This document shows, piece after piece, positions 1 to 7,672 of a DNA stretch of 64,000 nucleotides. Position 1 is the stretch's first letter. Every line of letters begins with the position of its first letter. The DNA lies in NCBI GenBank assembly GCA_017651245.1, contig JAGCDQ010000076.1:1-64000 (forward strand), read 5' to 3'. The notes under the pieces are model-generated. The model was not told the DNA's origin and did no database searches. It saw only the letters and a list, made by a program, of their open reading frames with translations. Source of the DNA: Bacteroidaceae bacterium. Lineage in GTDB: Bacteria; Bacteroidota; Bacteroidia; Bacteroidales; Bacteroidaceae. The translations under genes and the position numbers were made by a program.

Positions 1-1
1 G

Positions 2-382
2 GTGGAAGCCAATGCGCTGGAGGTGCTCTACGACGCTGAGAACGACAAGACGGCTACGGCTGCCATCGGCACGCTGCCTGCTGGCGCGAAGACCGGCAAT
101 GCCGTGAAGACCATCAAGTTGCTGGCCCAGAGCACTGGCGACTTCACCCGCGACGAGCTGAAGAAGGATGTCAAGCTGTCTTGGACGGACAAGACGAAGG
201 CTGAGATTGCAGCTGCGAAGGGCGAGGAGAACGGTGGCAGTGGTGCAAGCGGTTCCAATGGTTCCAACGGTTCAAATGAGAACACTGGCGGCAACACTGG
301 CGGCAACACTGGCGGCAACACGGGAGGTGAGAACAACGGTGGCAACTCTGGTGGCAATGATGACGGAGATGGAACCTTTTGA
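2..382 (+). CDS. C-terminal part of a protein with a Gly/Asn-rich tail (5' end outside window)
   Basis: The reading frame is open from the left edge, so the true start lies upstream; the GTG at base 2 need not be an initiator. About 75 residues of ordinary charged sequence (containing a KTIKLLAQSTGDFTRDELKK stretch) are followed by roughly 45 residues of low complexity, made of GSNGSN and repeated TGGN units and ending in NDDGDGTF. The tail is encoded by short tandem DNA repeats, so its length may vary between strains. It is followed by a good terminator at 402-434, so this is the last gene of its unit. I do not recognise the family from this fragment and assign no function. Confidence 0.7.
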   Translation: MEANALEVLYDAENDKTATAAIGTLPAGAKTGNAVKTIKLLAQSTGDFTRDELKKDVKLSWTDKTKAEIAAAKGEENGGSGASGSNGSNGSNENTGGNTGGNTGGNTGGENNGGNSGGNDDGDGTF

Positions 383-401
383 TGGGAATCTCTCTTCTAT
401 G

Positions 402-434
402 GCTCTCACCCTGACAGGGGGTGGGGGCTTTTTT
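402..434 (+). terminator. Rho-independent terminator after the Gly/Asn-rich protein gene
   Basis: A 10-base-pair stem (402-411 with 419-428, including two G-T pairs) is closed by a 7-base loop and followed by six T residues. It begins 19 bases after the stop codon. Confidence 0.8.
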
Positions 435-457
435 GTGTGAAAAAAGTGGGGATTTAT

Positions 458-488
458 TTTGTATTTCGCTCGGTTTGCACTACCTTTG
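458..488 (+). promoter_or_regulatory. Bacteroidetes sigma-70 (sigma-ABfr) type promoter
   Basis: TTTG at 458-461, a 19-base spacer, then TACCTTTG at 481-488, a perfect match to the Bacteroidetes consensus. It points at the short secreted ORF at 541 and the endonuclease gene at 674. The box sits inside TTTGCACTACCTTTGCA, a sequence that recurs at other promoters in the window. Confidence 0.8.
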
Positions 489-540
489 CAACAGTTTTTT
501 ACAGACAAGAGATAGAATACTAATCGACAAAGGTTTGGAT

Positions 541-645
541 ATGAGACACAAACTACTGCTTTTACTTGCCTTGCTCTGCATGGTTGTGCAGGGAGCTTGG
601 GCACAGGCTAACTTCTCCAACTTCGAGCAAAGCAATAACTTCTGA
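541..645 (+). CDS. 34-residue ORF that is almost only a signal peptide; possible gene remnant
   Basis: Starting at the ATG at 541, the product is a clear signal peptide (basic MRHK, a Leu-rich core, and an A-W-A-Q-A cleavage region), then just a dozen residues ending in SNNF before a TGA stop. It lies between a strong promoter and the endonuclease I gene, which has its own signal peptide. A mature product of about 12 residues is unusual, so this may be the stub of a truncated secreted-protein gene, a translated leader, or a very small exported peptide. An upstream in-frame ATG at 421 lies before the promoter and was rejected. Confidence 0.5.
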   Translation: MRHKLLLLLALLCMVVQGAWAQANFSNFEQSNNF

Positions 646-673
646 ATTCTAAACAAATGAAATATAAAAGATT

Positions 674-2863
674 ATGAAGAAAACTATCATGTCAACTATG
701 TTTGTTGCCTGCCTCGTCATCACTGTGATGGCACAACCGTCGGCAACTTACTACAGTAGTGCCCGCGGAAAGTGTGGCGCTGAACTGAAAACGGCTCTGT
801 TTCAGATTATCAAGAACCCAAGTGTCGTTGATTATGATTTATTATGGGATGCATTCAGAAAGACTGACCGCAGGGTCTTTAATGACGATGAGGGGGAATA
901 TATCTGGGACATGTATTCCAATATCTCTCGCTATCCGCTCAATTCCTATCCTCACGGCACTGGTGCCAACTATCCGGAGGGTATGAAGGGTGTTCTGCGT
1001 GAGCACGTGCTGGTCAGAACGTGGTTCAACCCCACCTCAGGTCCTAAGAGTGGAAAGAACTACGAAGATATACGCCCCATGTACTCTGACATTGTGCATT
1101 TGATTCCAACCGATGCGGTGTGCAACGACAATCGCAATGACTTGTGTTACGCTGAAGTGGCAGAGGGACAGGTGGATTGGCAGTCGGAAGGCGGTTTCAG
1201 CAAGAAAAGCACGAAAGGCGGATGCTCTACGCCAGGATGGACAGAACAAGTGGCAAACCCCACCAATGCTCGAGTGTTTGAACCCAACGATGAGTACAAG
1301 GGCGACATGGCTCGCATCTTTTTCTATATGGTCACCTGCTACGAACCTGGATTTGCCACATGGGATGTCATACGCGACGAAGGCAAACGGAAACAGGGAG
1401 AGACTCTTGCTGCTGGCAGCAAACACTGTGGCACATGGTCAAGCGACATGTTTGACGCAAGCAGCGAGGATGCCTATCAGCCTTTCGCTCCATGGGCGCT
1501 CGACATGCTGATGAGATGGGCCAAGAACGATCCCGTCAGCGACAAGGAACGTGCCCGCAACGAGGCTACGTGGCAGATACAGGGCAACCGCAATCCCTTT
1601 GTGGACTTCGAAGGCCTGGAGGACTATATCTGGGGTGACGAGCAGGAAACTCCCTTCGACTTTGAAGGTGAAGAATACAAAGAACCGACTTCTGGCAACT
1701 GTGAGGTGGAACTGAACAATGCGACGTTCGGCGTGGACTGGAGCAGCACGGATAACCTGCGAGATGTGTTGGAGCGTACTCCGCTGACCATTGAAAAGAA
1801 CGGCGTCACCATCACCTTCAACTATGGAATGAATGGTCAATCATTGTATGCCGATGACGATGAAATCCGTCTGTACAACTACAACACGCTGACCATCCGT
1901 GCCCACAACAACGAACTGGTCAAGGTGGAATTCACCTGCACGGACAAGAACCACGACAACAAGTACATGGTGGCTTCGGTGGGCGACATCGAAGACAATG
2001 TGTGGACGGGCAATGCCAGCGAAGTGATCTTTGCGTCAAACTATGTCTCTTCCACTAAGAGTGGTGGTGTCACAAAAGACTATTACCTGTCATTGTCAGA
2101 CATTAAAATCACCTCCGCTACCAAAACCTACACCGTGGAGCTGACGGACAATAAAGCATATACCCAACAATCGCAGATTGATGGTGTTGATGTTTACTAT
2201 ACCCGAGATTTCTCAAAGTACTGGGAGGCGATATATCTTCCTTTCTCTCTGAAATACGAGGACTGGAAGGATGATTTCGAGGTGGCTCGTATAAATGCAG
2301 TTCACCAGTATGACACAAATGATGATGGAGATATAGACAAGACGGAATTGGAGTTTGTGAAGATTAAAAGCGGTTCTACATACCCTAATACTCCTTATAT
2401 CATCAGGGCAAAGGAAAAAGGCAAGAAGACGTTATACGCAGAAAATGTAACTTTATATGAGGCAGAAAAGAAGAGTGTGGAATGTTCCACCACTACTGAA
2501 AAGTTCATTTTTACAGGTAATTACAAGAAAGTAAGCTCAATGGATCTAATGGCGTATTATACCAATAAATACACGATGCATCTTGGTGATATCAATTATA
2601 TTAATCTCATAACTGGCGTAGGGGCATATCGTTGGTATATGGAGAGGGAAAGCCGTAATACTGTTTATGGCATAATTAATAATAGTGCAAATGTAAGGGA
2701 AATCTCTATCGATGTGATTGATGAAGAGACTACTGGTATAACTGACATCCAACACCCATCTCCTGACACCCCGACCTTCGACCTGAACGGCAGAAGGGTG
2801 GATGAGAATAACCTCCAGCCAGGTATTTATGTGAAGAATGGAAAGAAATTTGTGGTGAAATAA
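674..2863 (+). CDS. Secreted endonuclease I family nuclease with C-terminal Bacteroidetes domains
   Basis: The 729-residue precursor has a signal peptide (about residues 1-20, ending VMAQ). Residues about 30-325 match the endonuclease I (EndA/Vvn, PF04231) fold: an REH catalytic region, DIVHLIPTDAVCNDNRND (the usual D-x-H-x-x-P-x-D...N-x-x-R-x-N block), the Y-x-E-V-like follow-up, GDMARIFFYMVT, and QGNRNPFVDFEGLEDYIWG. A secreted, non-specific, metal-dependent nuclease is expected. A beta-rich middle region follows (about 340-500), then a domain shared with the next gene that carries an EF-hand-like loop (DTNDDGDIDKTE) and the motif LPFSLK. The C-terminal FDLNGRRV...GIYVKNGKKFVVK resembles the terminal motif common on exported Prevotella proteins, possibly used for surface sorting. 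Confidence 0.85.
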   Translation: MKKTIMSTMFVACLVITVMAQPSATYYSSARGKCGAELKTALFQIIKNPSVVDYDLLWDAFRKTDRRVFNDDEGEYIWDMYSNISRYPLNSYPHGTGANYPEGMKGVLREHVLVRTWFNPTSGPKSGKNYEDIRPMYSDIVHLIPTDAVCNDNRNDLCYAEVAEGQVDWQSEGGFSKKSTKGGCSTPGWTEQVANPTNARVFEPNDEYKGDMARIFFYMVTCYEPGFATWDVIRDEGKRKQGETLAAGSKHCGTWSSDMFDASSEDAYQPFAPWALDMLMRWAKNDPVSDKERARNEATWQIQGNRNPFVDFEGLEDYIWGDEQETPFDFEGEEYKEPTSGNCEVELNNATFGVDWSSTDNLRDVLERTPLTIEKNGVTITFNYGMNGQSLYADDDEIRLYNYNTLTIRAHNNELVKVEFTCTDKNHDNKYMVASVGDIEDNVWTGNASEVIFASNYVSSTKSGGVTKDYYLSLSDIKITSATKTYTVELTDNKAYTQQSQIDGVDVYYTRDFSKYWEAIYLPFSLKYEDWKDDFEVARINAVHQYDTNDDGDIDKTELEFVKIKSGSTYPNTPYIIRAKEKGKKTLYAENVTLYEAEKKSVECSTTTEKFIFTGNYKKVSSMDLMAYYTNKYTMHLGDINYINLITGVGAYRWYMERESRNTVYGIINNSANVREISIDVIDEETTGITDIQHPSPDTPTFDLNGRRVDENNLQPGIYVKNGKKFVVK

Positions 2864-2884
2864 CCCCCTAAAAACCTAAAGAAA

Positions 2885-3709
2885 ATGAAAAAGAACTTAA
2901 TACTTATTTTATTCAGCCTTTTCTCATTCTCTGCCATTCATGCGGAGATGACATGTAAACCGTCAAATGATGAAAACCCACTCCCGCTGTCTCTGACGGA
3001 CAAAGAAGCATATACCCAAGAATCCGATATAGAAGGTGTTGAAGTTTCCTATACCCGGAATTTCACTCATACGAGTTGGCAGGCCCTGTATCTTCCTTTC
3101 TCTTTGAAATTCGATGATTGGAAGGATGATTTCGAGATGGCTTATATCAACGGTATGATCCAGAGGGATAATGATGATGACGGCGAGATTGACGAGACGG
3201 AACTGGAGATAATAAAGATGAAGAGCGGTTCCACCCGGCCTAACGCCCCATATCTCATCAGGGCTAAGACAAAGGGTGAGAAGACGCTATCCGTTAAGAA
3301 AACAACCGTATATGCTGCTGAGGAGAATAGCGTGGATTGCTCCACCACTACTGCAAAGTTCATCTTTACAGGCACTTACAACACTATCCCGTATGAAACA
3401 TTGATCGAAAATGAGTATTACGCTATGGGTGGTGGCAAGATTGTAAAGAGCAACGGCTCTGACCTCAGACCTTTCCGCTGGTATATGAAGGTGGAAAACC
3501 GTCCTTATTCACCTTCTTCCTCTGATCGTGCAAAGGCTATCACCATCAAGGTGTTAGACGAGGATGAGACGACAGGCATAAGTGAATTGCAAATGACCAA
3601 TGACAATGACCAGTCACCAGTCTATGACCTGAACGGCAGAAAGGTGAATGAGAATAACCTCCAGCCAGGTGTTTATGTGAAGAATGGAAAGAAAGTCGTG
3701 ATTAAGTAA
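2885..3709 (+). CDS. Secreted paralogue of the endonuclease C-terminal domain, EF-hand-like loop
   Basis: The 274-residue product has a signal peptide (residues 1-20, ending IHA). The rest aligns along its full length with the last 240 residues of the preceding endonuclease: LTDKEAYTQ, YTRNF, LYLPFSLKFDDWKDDFE, a 12-residue EF-hand-like loop (DNDDDGEIDETE, ligand positions 1, 3, 5, 7, 9 and 12 filled), KSGSTRPNAPYLIRAK, STTTAKFIFTG, RPFRWYMK, and the same YDLNGRKV...GVYVKNGKKVVIK end. The genes are 21 bases apart and share the spacer sequence CCTAAAGAAAATGAA, so this is a tandem partial duplication without the nuclease domain. Function unknown; calcium binding is inferred from the loop only. 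Confidence 0.75.
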   Translation: MKKNLILILFSLFSFSAIHAEMTCKPSNDENPLPLSLTDKEAYTQESDIEGVEVSYTRNFTHTSWQALYLPFSLKFDDWKDDFEMAYINGMIQRDNDDDGEIDETELEIIKMKSGSTRPNAPYLIRAKTKGEKTLSVKKTTVYAAEENSVDCSTTTAKFIFTGTYNTIPYETLIENEYYAMGGGKIVKSNGSDLRPFRWYMKVENRPYSPSSSDRAKAITIKVLDEDETTGISELQMTNDNDQSPVYDLNGRKVNENNLQPGVYVKNGKKVVIK

Positions 3710-3732
3710 TTCACCTAAAAAACCTAAAGAAA

Positions 3733-3912
3733 ATGAAGAAGAAATATATTACTCCGAGAATATCAGTAGAGAAGATGGATGTCCCATTCCTTATCCAAAC
3801 AAGCAATATCCCTGTTGTTACTGATCAGCCTCATTCATTAGATGGAAAGGCTTTTTCCGATGACATCGACGTGGAAGACTTGGGGATAGGATTCGATTTT
3901 CCTTTCCTGTAA
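3733..3912 (+). CDS. 59-residue protein of the short KKKYITPR...type
   Basis: ATG at 3733 follows the same spacer (CCTAAAGAAAATGAA) that precedes the upstream gene, which supports translation. The product begins MKKKYITPRISVEKMDVPF and ends in an acidic, aromatic tail (DIDVEDLGIGFDFPFL). It has no signal peptide or membrane segment. Short proteins with a basic K-K-x-Y-x-x-P start and an acidic end are frequent in Prevotella and Bacteroides, often beside secreted-protein genes; I know of no assigned function. Likely co-transcribed with the two genes before it. Confidence 0.6.
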   Translation: MKKKYITPRISVEKMDVPFLIQTSNIPVVTDQPHSLDGKAFSDDIDVEDLGIGFDFPFL

Positions 3913-4005
3913 GGGGAGGCGAATTTTCCATAGTCTTTTGATTTTTAATTTCACGCAGAACCTTTAGCTCGACGGAGTCAATAAAAGTGAAAAAATGTTT
4001 TTTCC

Positions 4006-4036
4006 TTTGTATTGTGCTCACTTATCCGTAACTTTG
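4006..4036 (+). promoter_or_regulatory. Bacteroidetes-type promoter for the small membrane protein
   Basis: TTTG at 4006-4009, a 19-base spacer, TAACTTTG at 4029-4036. The start codon lies 53 bases downstream. Confidence 0.75.
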
Positions 4037-4088
4037 CATGTGGTAATAAACGAGTTATCCATATGTGTAAAACTAAAACTATAACATT

Positions 4089-4355
4089 ATGAGTGACTAC
4101 GAAGCCTTCCTGGCAGCGCTCGGCGTCAATGTCGTGCTTTTCATCTTTATGGCGGTGTTTGTGTTGGTGGCAGCCGTCATCACGGTTATTTTCTACCTTC
4201 TCGTCATCAAGCTAGCAGAGGAGCGTCATCGCGACGTGACGATATGGGTGCTGCTCAGTTTCGTGTCTTCTCCCATCCTGATGGCGATCGTCCTGCTGAT
4301 TATCGGGGATGAGCAAAAGGTGGAGGTGAATAGAGAACTGACGGCAGAGGGTTGA
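4089..4355 (+). CDS. Small two-helix membrane protein, unknown function
   Basis: The 88-residue product has a long hydrophobic segment (about residues 12-41, VNVVLFIFMAVFVLVAAVIT onward), a short charged loop (KLAEERHRD), a second helix (about 50-72) and a polar tail. It has its own promoter and sits alone ahead of ftsK. No signal peptide, motif or family is recognised. The gap of 172 bases to ftsK holds the ftsK promoter. Confidence 0.65.
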   Translation: MSDYEAFLAALGVNVVLFIFMAVFVLVAAVITVIFYLLVIKLAEERHRDVTIWVLLSFVSSPILMAIVLLIIGDEQKVEVNRELTAEG

Positions 4356-4457
4356 TGTAAGCGCTTGGTCGAGTTGTCTTTTTCCGCTGTTTTGTGGGCG
4401 GATTTGGATGAAAATGGATTTTTTCTGAAGTTTTTTTATGTTTTCTTTGTCTTAATG

Positions 4458-4487
4458 CTTGATTTTCAATAAAAATTCGTACCTTTG
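4458..4487 (+). promoter_or_regulatory. Promoter of ftsK
   Basis: TACCTTTG at 4480-4487 matches the -7 consensus. The -33 element is weaker (CTTG at 4458-4461, spacer 18 bases). The ftsK start codon is 41 bases downstream. Confidence 0.65.
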
Positions 4488-4527
4488 CATATATCTTCTG
4501 ATTGATTAAAGAAAACACCAGGTTTGC

Positions 4528-7020
4528 ATGGCGACGAATAAAAGAAAAAACAAGAAAAACAACAAATACGCTACGGCTCAGAAGGAGAAGCTGTCGGCGA
4601 GTGATTTCTTCATCGGGTTTGGAAAATGGGAAACCATCTCGTTTTGTGTGGGCTTGCTGATTGGGGCAGTTGCCCTCTTCATGCTGGTGGCGTTTGTCTC
4701 TTATCTCTTCACGGGTGAGGCTGACTTCAGCCTGCTGGAAAGCAACACTGACCCCCTGAACTCTGGGCTGCGCTACAAGAATGTGTGTGGTTCGTGGGGT
4801 GCCATTGTGGCGTTCTTCTTCCTGAACAACTTGTTCGGTCTGGCTTCCTTCATCATGATTCCTTACCTGATTATCTTGGCGATGAGGATGATGCGCATCT
4901 TCAAGTTCACGCTGGTGAGGAAGTTTGTCTTGTTTAGCGTGCTGATGTTGTGGACCAGTGTGTTCTTGTCGGCATTTGGCTATCTGTTCCCTTATTTCGA
5001 GGGTTCTTTCGTGAAGCTGGGTGGCAATCATGGCATTCAGGTGGTGAAGTTCCTCACGCAGTTGGTGGGCACGCCTGGCTTGCTGGCTCTGCTGGTGGTG
5101 ACGGCTGTGCTGTATCTCATCTATCTGAGCGCCAAGACCATTGAGGTGATCAGGGATATGTTCCGCCTGAAGTTCCTGAAGAAGATGAGCCCGAGAAGAT
5201 GGGCGTCTCTGATGAGAAGACACATCGATGAGGAGGAAGAGGAGAATGAAGGGGATGAGGACCTTGAGAATGAGGATGTGGATGACGAGGGTGATGTGGC
5301 TCAGTTTGACGGCAAGGAGGATGAGACCGTGGAGGTGGTGTTCCCTGTGGAGGAAGTCAAGAATGAGGTGGAGGAGCAGCCTGAGGTGGTGACGCAGGAG
5401 GAAGAGGAGCCAGCGACAGAGGTGGAGGACAAGCATGAGGGCACGAAGATGGACATTGAGGCGAATGAGACGGAGCAGGGGAGTGGCAAGATTGTGCGAG
5501 GTGACATCAACACGCCTTATGACCCGAAACTGGATTTGGAACACTATAAGTACCCCACGCTGAATCTCTTGAACAAGGCTGACGACCAGGGTCCGCAGAT
5601 TGACATGTTTGAGCAGAATGCGAACAAGAACCGCATCATTGAGGTGCTGAAGCAGTTTGGTGTGGAAATCAAGAGCATCAAGGCAACTATCGGCCCCACC
5701 ATCACACTGTATGAGATTGTGCCTTCAGAGGGTACACGCATCAGCAAGATCCGTAACCTGGAAGATGACATTGCCCTGTCGTTGGCTGCTGAAGGTATCC
5801 GTATCATTGCCCCCATTCCTGGCAAGGGCACGATTGGTATTGAGGTGCCTAACAAGAAGAAGTGCATCGTGTCGATGGAGAGTGTCATCAACAGCCGCGT
5901 GTATCAGGAGAGCAAGATGGAACTGCCTTGTGCCATTGGAAAGACCATCAGCAATGAGGTGTTCATGTTCGACTTGGCAAAGGCGCCCCACCTCTTGGTG
6001 GCTGGTGCAACAGGTCAGGGTAAGTCTGTGGGCTTGAATGCCATCGTGACTTCCTTGCTCTACAAGAAACACCCATCAGAACTGAAGATTGTGATGGTTG
6101 ACCCGAAGAAGGTGGAGTTCAGCATCTACAGCCCCATAGAGAATCACTTCCTGGCGCGTCTGGAGGAGGAAGAGGACTGCATCATCACGGATGTGCAGAA
6201 GGTGGTGAAGACACTCAACTCGCTGTGTGCCCTGATGGACACCCGCTATGACCTCCTGAAACGTGCCCATGCCAGAACCATCAAGGAATATAACGAGATG
6301 TTCAAGAGCCGCAAGTTGAATCCTGAACACGGACATGAATACATGCCTTACATCGTGGTGATTGTGGATGAGTTTGGCGACTTGATCATGACGGCTGGCA
6401 AGGAAGTGGAGTTGCCTATCTGCCGCATTGCCCAGTTGGCTCGTGCAGTGGGTATCCACATGATTATCGCCACCCAGCGTCCTCAGGCAAGCATCATCAG
6501 TGGTGCCATCAAGGCGAACTTCCCAACCAGAATCGCCTTCAAGGTGAGTTCCATGATGGACTCTCGTGTGATTCTTGACCGTTCAGGAGCCAACCAGCTG
6601 ATTGGCAAGGGCGACATGCTGTATCTGGGCAGTGCAGAACCAGTGCGTGTGCAGTGTGCCTTTGTCGACACCCCAGAGGTGAACGATATCTGTGCCTACA
6701 TTGCCAAGCAGCAGTCGTTCCTGCATCCATTGTATCTCCCAGAGGTGGCTGACCCTGAAAGTGAGGGTGCTGCCATGGGTCCGATGGACAAGGGACACTT
6801 GGATCCGATGTTTGCTGATGTGGCGAAGTTTGTGGTGAACAACCAGAGTGGTTCCACTTCCATGATTCAGCGCAACTACTCCATTGGCTACAACCGTGCA
6901 GGCAAGATCATGGACCAGCTGGAACGTATGGGTGTGGTGGGTCCACAGGTGGGCGCAAAGCCTCGTGAAGTTCTGATTAAAGACCCAATGACTTTGGATA
7001 GTCTGTTGAATAATCTTTGA
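4528..7020 (+). CDS. ftsK: DNA translocase FtsK
   Basis: The 830-residue ATPase pumps chromosome termini through the closing septum and activates XerCD/dif recombination. A basic N-terminus is followed by four membrane segments (about 41-65, 90-120, 130-155, 185-205). A cytosolic linker of about 95 residues (232-328) is extremely rich in Glu and Asp. The motor domain follows, with Walker A GATGQGKS near residue 492, Walker B VVIVDEFGD near 612, and the ATQRPQASIISGAIKANFPTR segment. The C-terminal winged-helix gamma domain (about 765-828) reads DNA polarity sequences. Length is normal for the family. Downstream is a LolA-like gene, the same ftsK-lolA pairing as in many Gram-negatives. Confidence 0.97.
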   Translation: MATNKRKNKKNNKYATAQKEKLSASDFFIGFGKWETISFCVGLLIGAVALFMLVAFVSYLFTGEADFSLLESNTDPLNSGLRYKNVCGSWGAIVAFFFLNNLFGLASFIMIPYLIILAMRMMRIFKFTLVRKFVLFSVLMLWTSVFLSAFGYLFPYFEGSFVKLGGNHGIQVVKFLTQLVGTPGLLALLVVTAVLYLIYLSAKTIEVIRDMFRLKFLKKMSPRRWASLMRRHIDEEEEENEGDEDLENEDVDDEGDVAQFDGKEDETVEVVFPVEEVKNEVEEQPEVVTQEEEEPATEVEDKHEGTKMDIEANETEQGSGKIVRGDINTPYDPKLDLEHYKYPTLNLLNKADDQGPQIDMFEQNANKNRIIEVLKQFGVEIKSIKATIGPTITLYEIVPSEGTRISKIRNLEDDIALSLAAEGIRIIAPIPGKGTIGIEVPNKKKCIVSMESVINSRVYQESKMELPCAIGKTISNEVFMFDLAKAPHLLVAGATGQGKSVGLNAIVTSLLYKKHPSELKIVMVDPKKVEFSIYSPIENHFLARLEEEEDCIITDVQKVVKTLNSLCALMDTRYDLLKRAHARTIKEYNEMFKSRKLNPEHGHEYMPYIVVIVDEFGDLIMTAGKEVELPICRIAQLARAVGIHMIIATQRPQASIISGAIKANFPTRIAFKVSSMMDSRVILDRSGANQLIGKGDMLYLGSAEPVRVQCAFVDTPEVNDICAYIAKQQSFLHPLYLPEVADPESEGAAMGPMDKGHLDPMFADVAKFVVNNQSGSTSMIQRNYSIGYNRAGKIMDQLERMGVVGPQVGAKPREVLIKDPMTLDSLLNNL

Positions 7021-7057
7021 GGTTTGAGGTTGGAGATTTGAGGTTTAAGGTTTGAGA
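7021..7057 (+). repeat. 7-base-period tandem repeat between ftsK and the lolA-like gene
   Basis: Just after the ftsK stop codon, five degenerate heptamers (GGTTTGA, GGTTGGA, GATTTGA, GGTTTAA, GGTTTGA) fill the whole spacer up to the next start codon. The same unit appears inside uxaA and trpF. Confidence 0.85.
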
Positions 7058-7059
7058 TT

Positions 7060-7662
7060 ATGAAGAAGATACTATTGATAGGAATGATGTTGGTCGCAGC
7101 CATGGTGGCGTGTGCACAGAATGCGACTCAGTTGCTGGACAAGTCGGCTGCCACCCTGAGGGCTGCTGGCAATGTGAAGATTGGTTTCACACTGGAGGCA
7201 GAAGGTGGGGCTTCGACGGGCTACATCAAACTGCAAAAGCAGAAGTTTGTCATCAACATGGGTGGCTCCATCACGTGGTTTGACGGCAAGACCATGTGGA
7301 CCTATGTGAAGTCGAATGAAGAGGTGAATGTGACCACCCCCTCCGCTGATGCTGTGGCAAAGATGAATCCGTATGCCTTCCTTTCGTTCTACAAGAAGGG
7401 ATACACCGCCAAGATGGGAAAGAGCACGACAAAGGAGCATGAGATGGTGTTGACAGGCAAGCAGGGCAGCCCCTTCAAGAAAGTGGTGGTCCGCATCAAC
7501 AAATCGACGAGATACCCCAGTGTCATCACCATGACTTCCTCGAAGGGTGATGTGACGACCATCCGTTGCAACTCTTTCCTGAAGAACCAGAAATACACCA
7601 CTGCCACATTCCAATTCAACAAGAAGAACTATCCGAATGTGGAGGTCATTGACTTGAGATAA
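7060..7662 (+). CDS. LolA-like outer-membrane lipoprotein carrier, periplasmic
   Basis: The 200-residue precursor has a signal peptide (about 1-19, ending VACAQ). The mature part follows the LolA pattern: an N-terminal helix (NATQLLDKSAATLRAAGNVKIGF), beta strands with GYIKLQKQKFVINMGGS, and the typical WFDGKTMWTYVKSNEEVNVTTP segment, where the family has its YxGxxxWxYxP-like element. It would shuttle lipoproteins or bind lipid in the periplasm. It follows ftsK by 39 bases of tandem repeat. The Cys in VACAQ could suggest a lipobox, but the match is poor. Confidence 0.8.
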   Translation: MKKILLIGMMLVAAMVACAQNATQLLDKSAATLRAAGNVKIGFTLEAEGGASTGYIKLQKQKFVINMGGSITWFDGKTMWTYVKSNEEVNVTTPSADAVAKMNPYAFLSFYKKGYTAKMGKSTTKEHEMVLTGKQGSPFKKVVVRINKSTRYPSVITMTSSKGDVTTIRCNSFLKNQKYTTATFQFNKKNYPNVEVIDLR

Positions 7663-7672
7663 TCAGAAGAAG

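Noticed and set aside
4300..5544. 414-codon open frame on the minus strand opposite ftsK
   Set aside because: It mirrors the acidic-linker and membrane-region codons of ftsK, has low-complexity His/Leu/Arg-rich product, no promoter, and overlaps a certain gene throughout.
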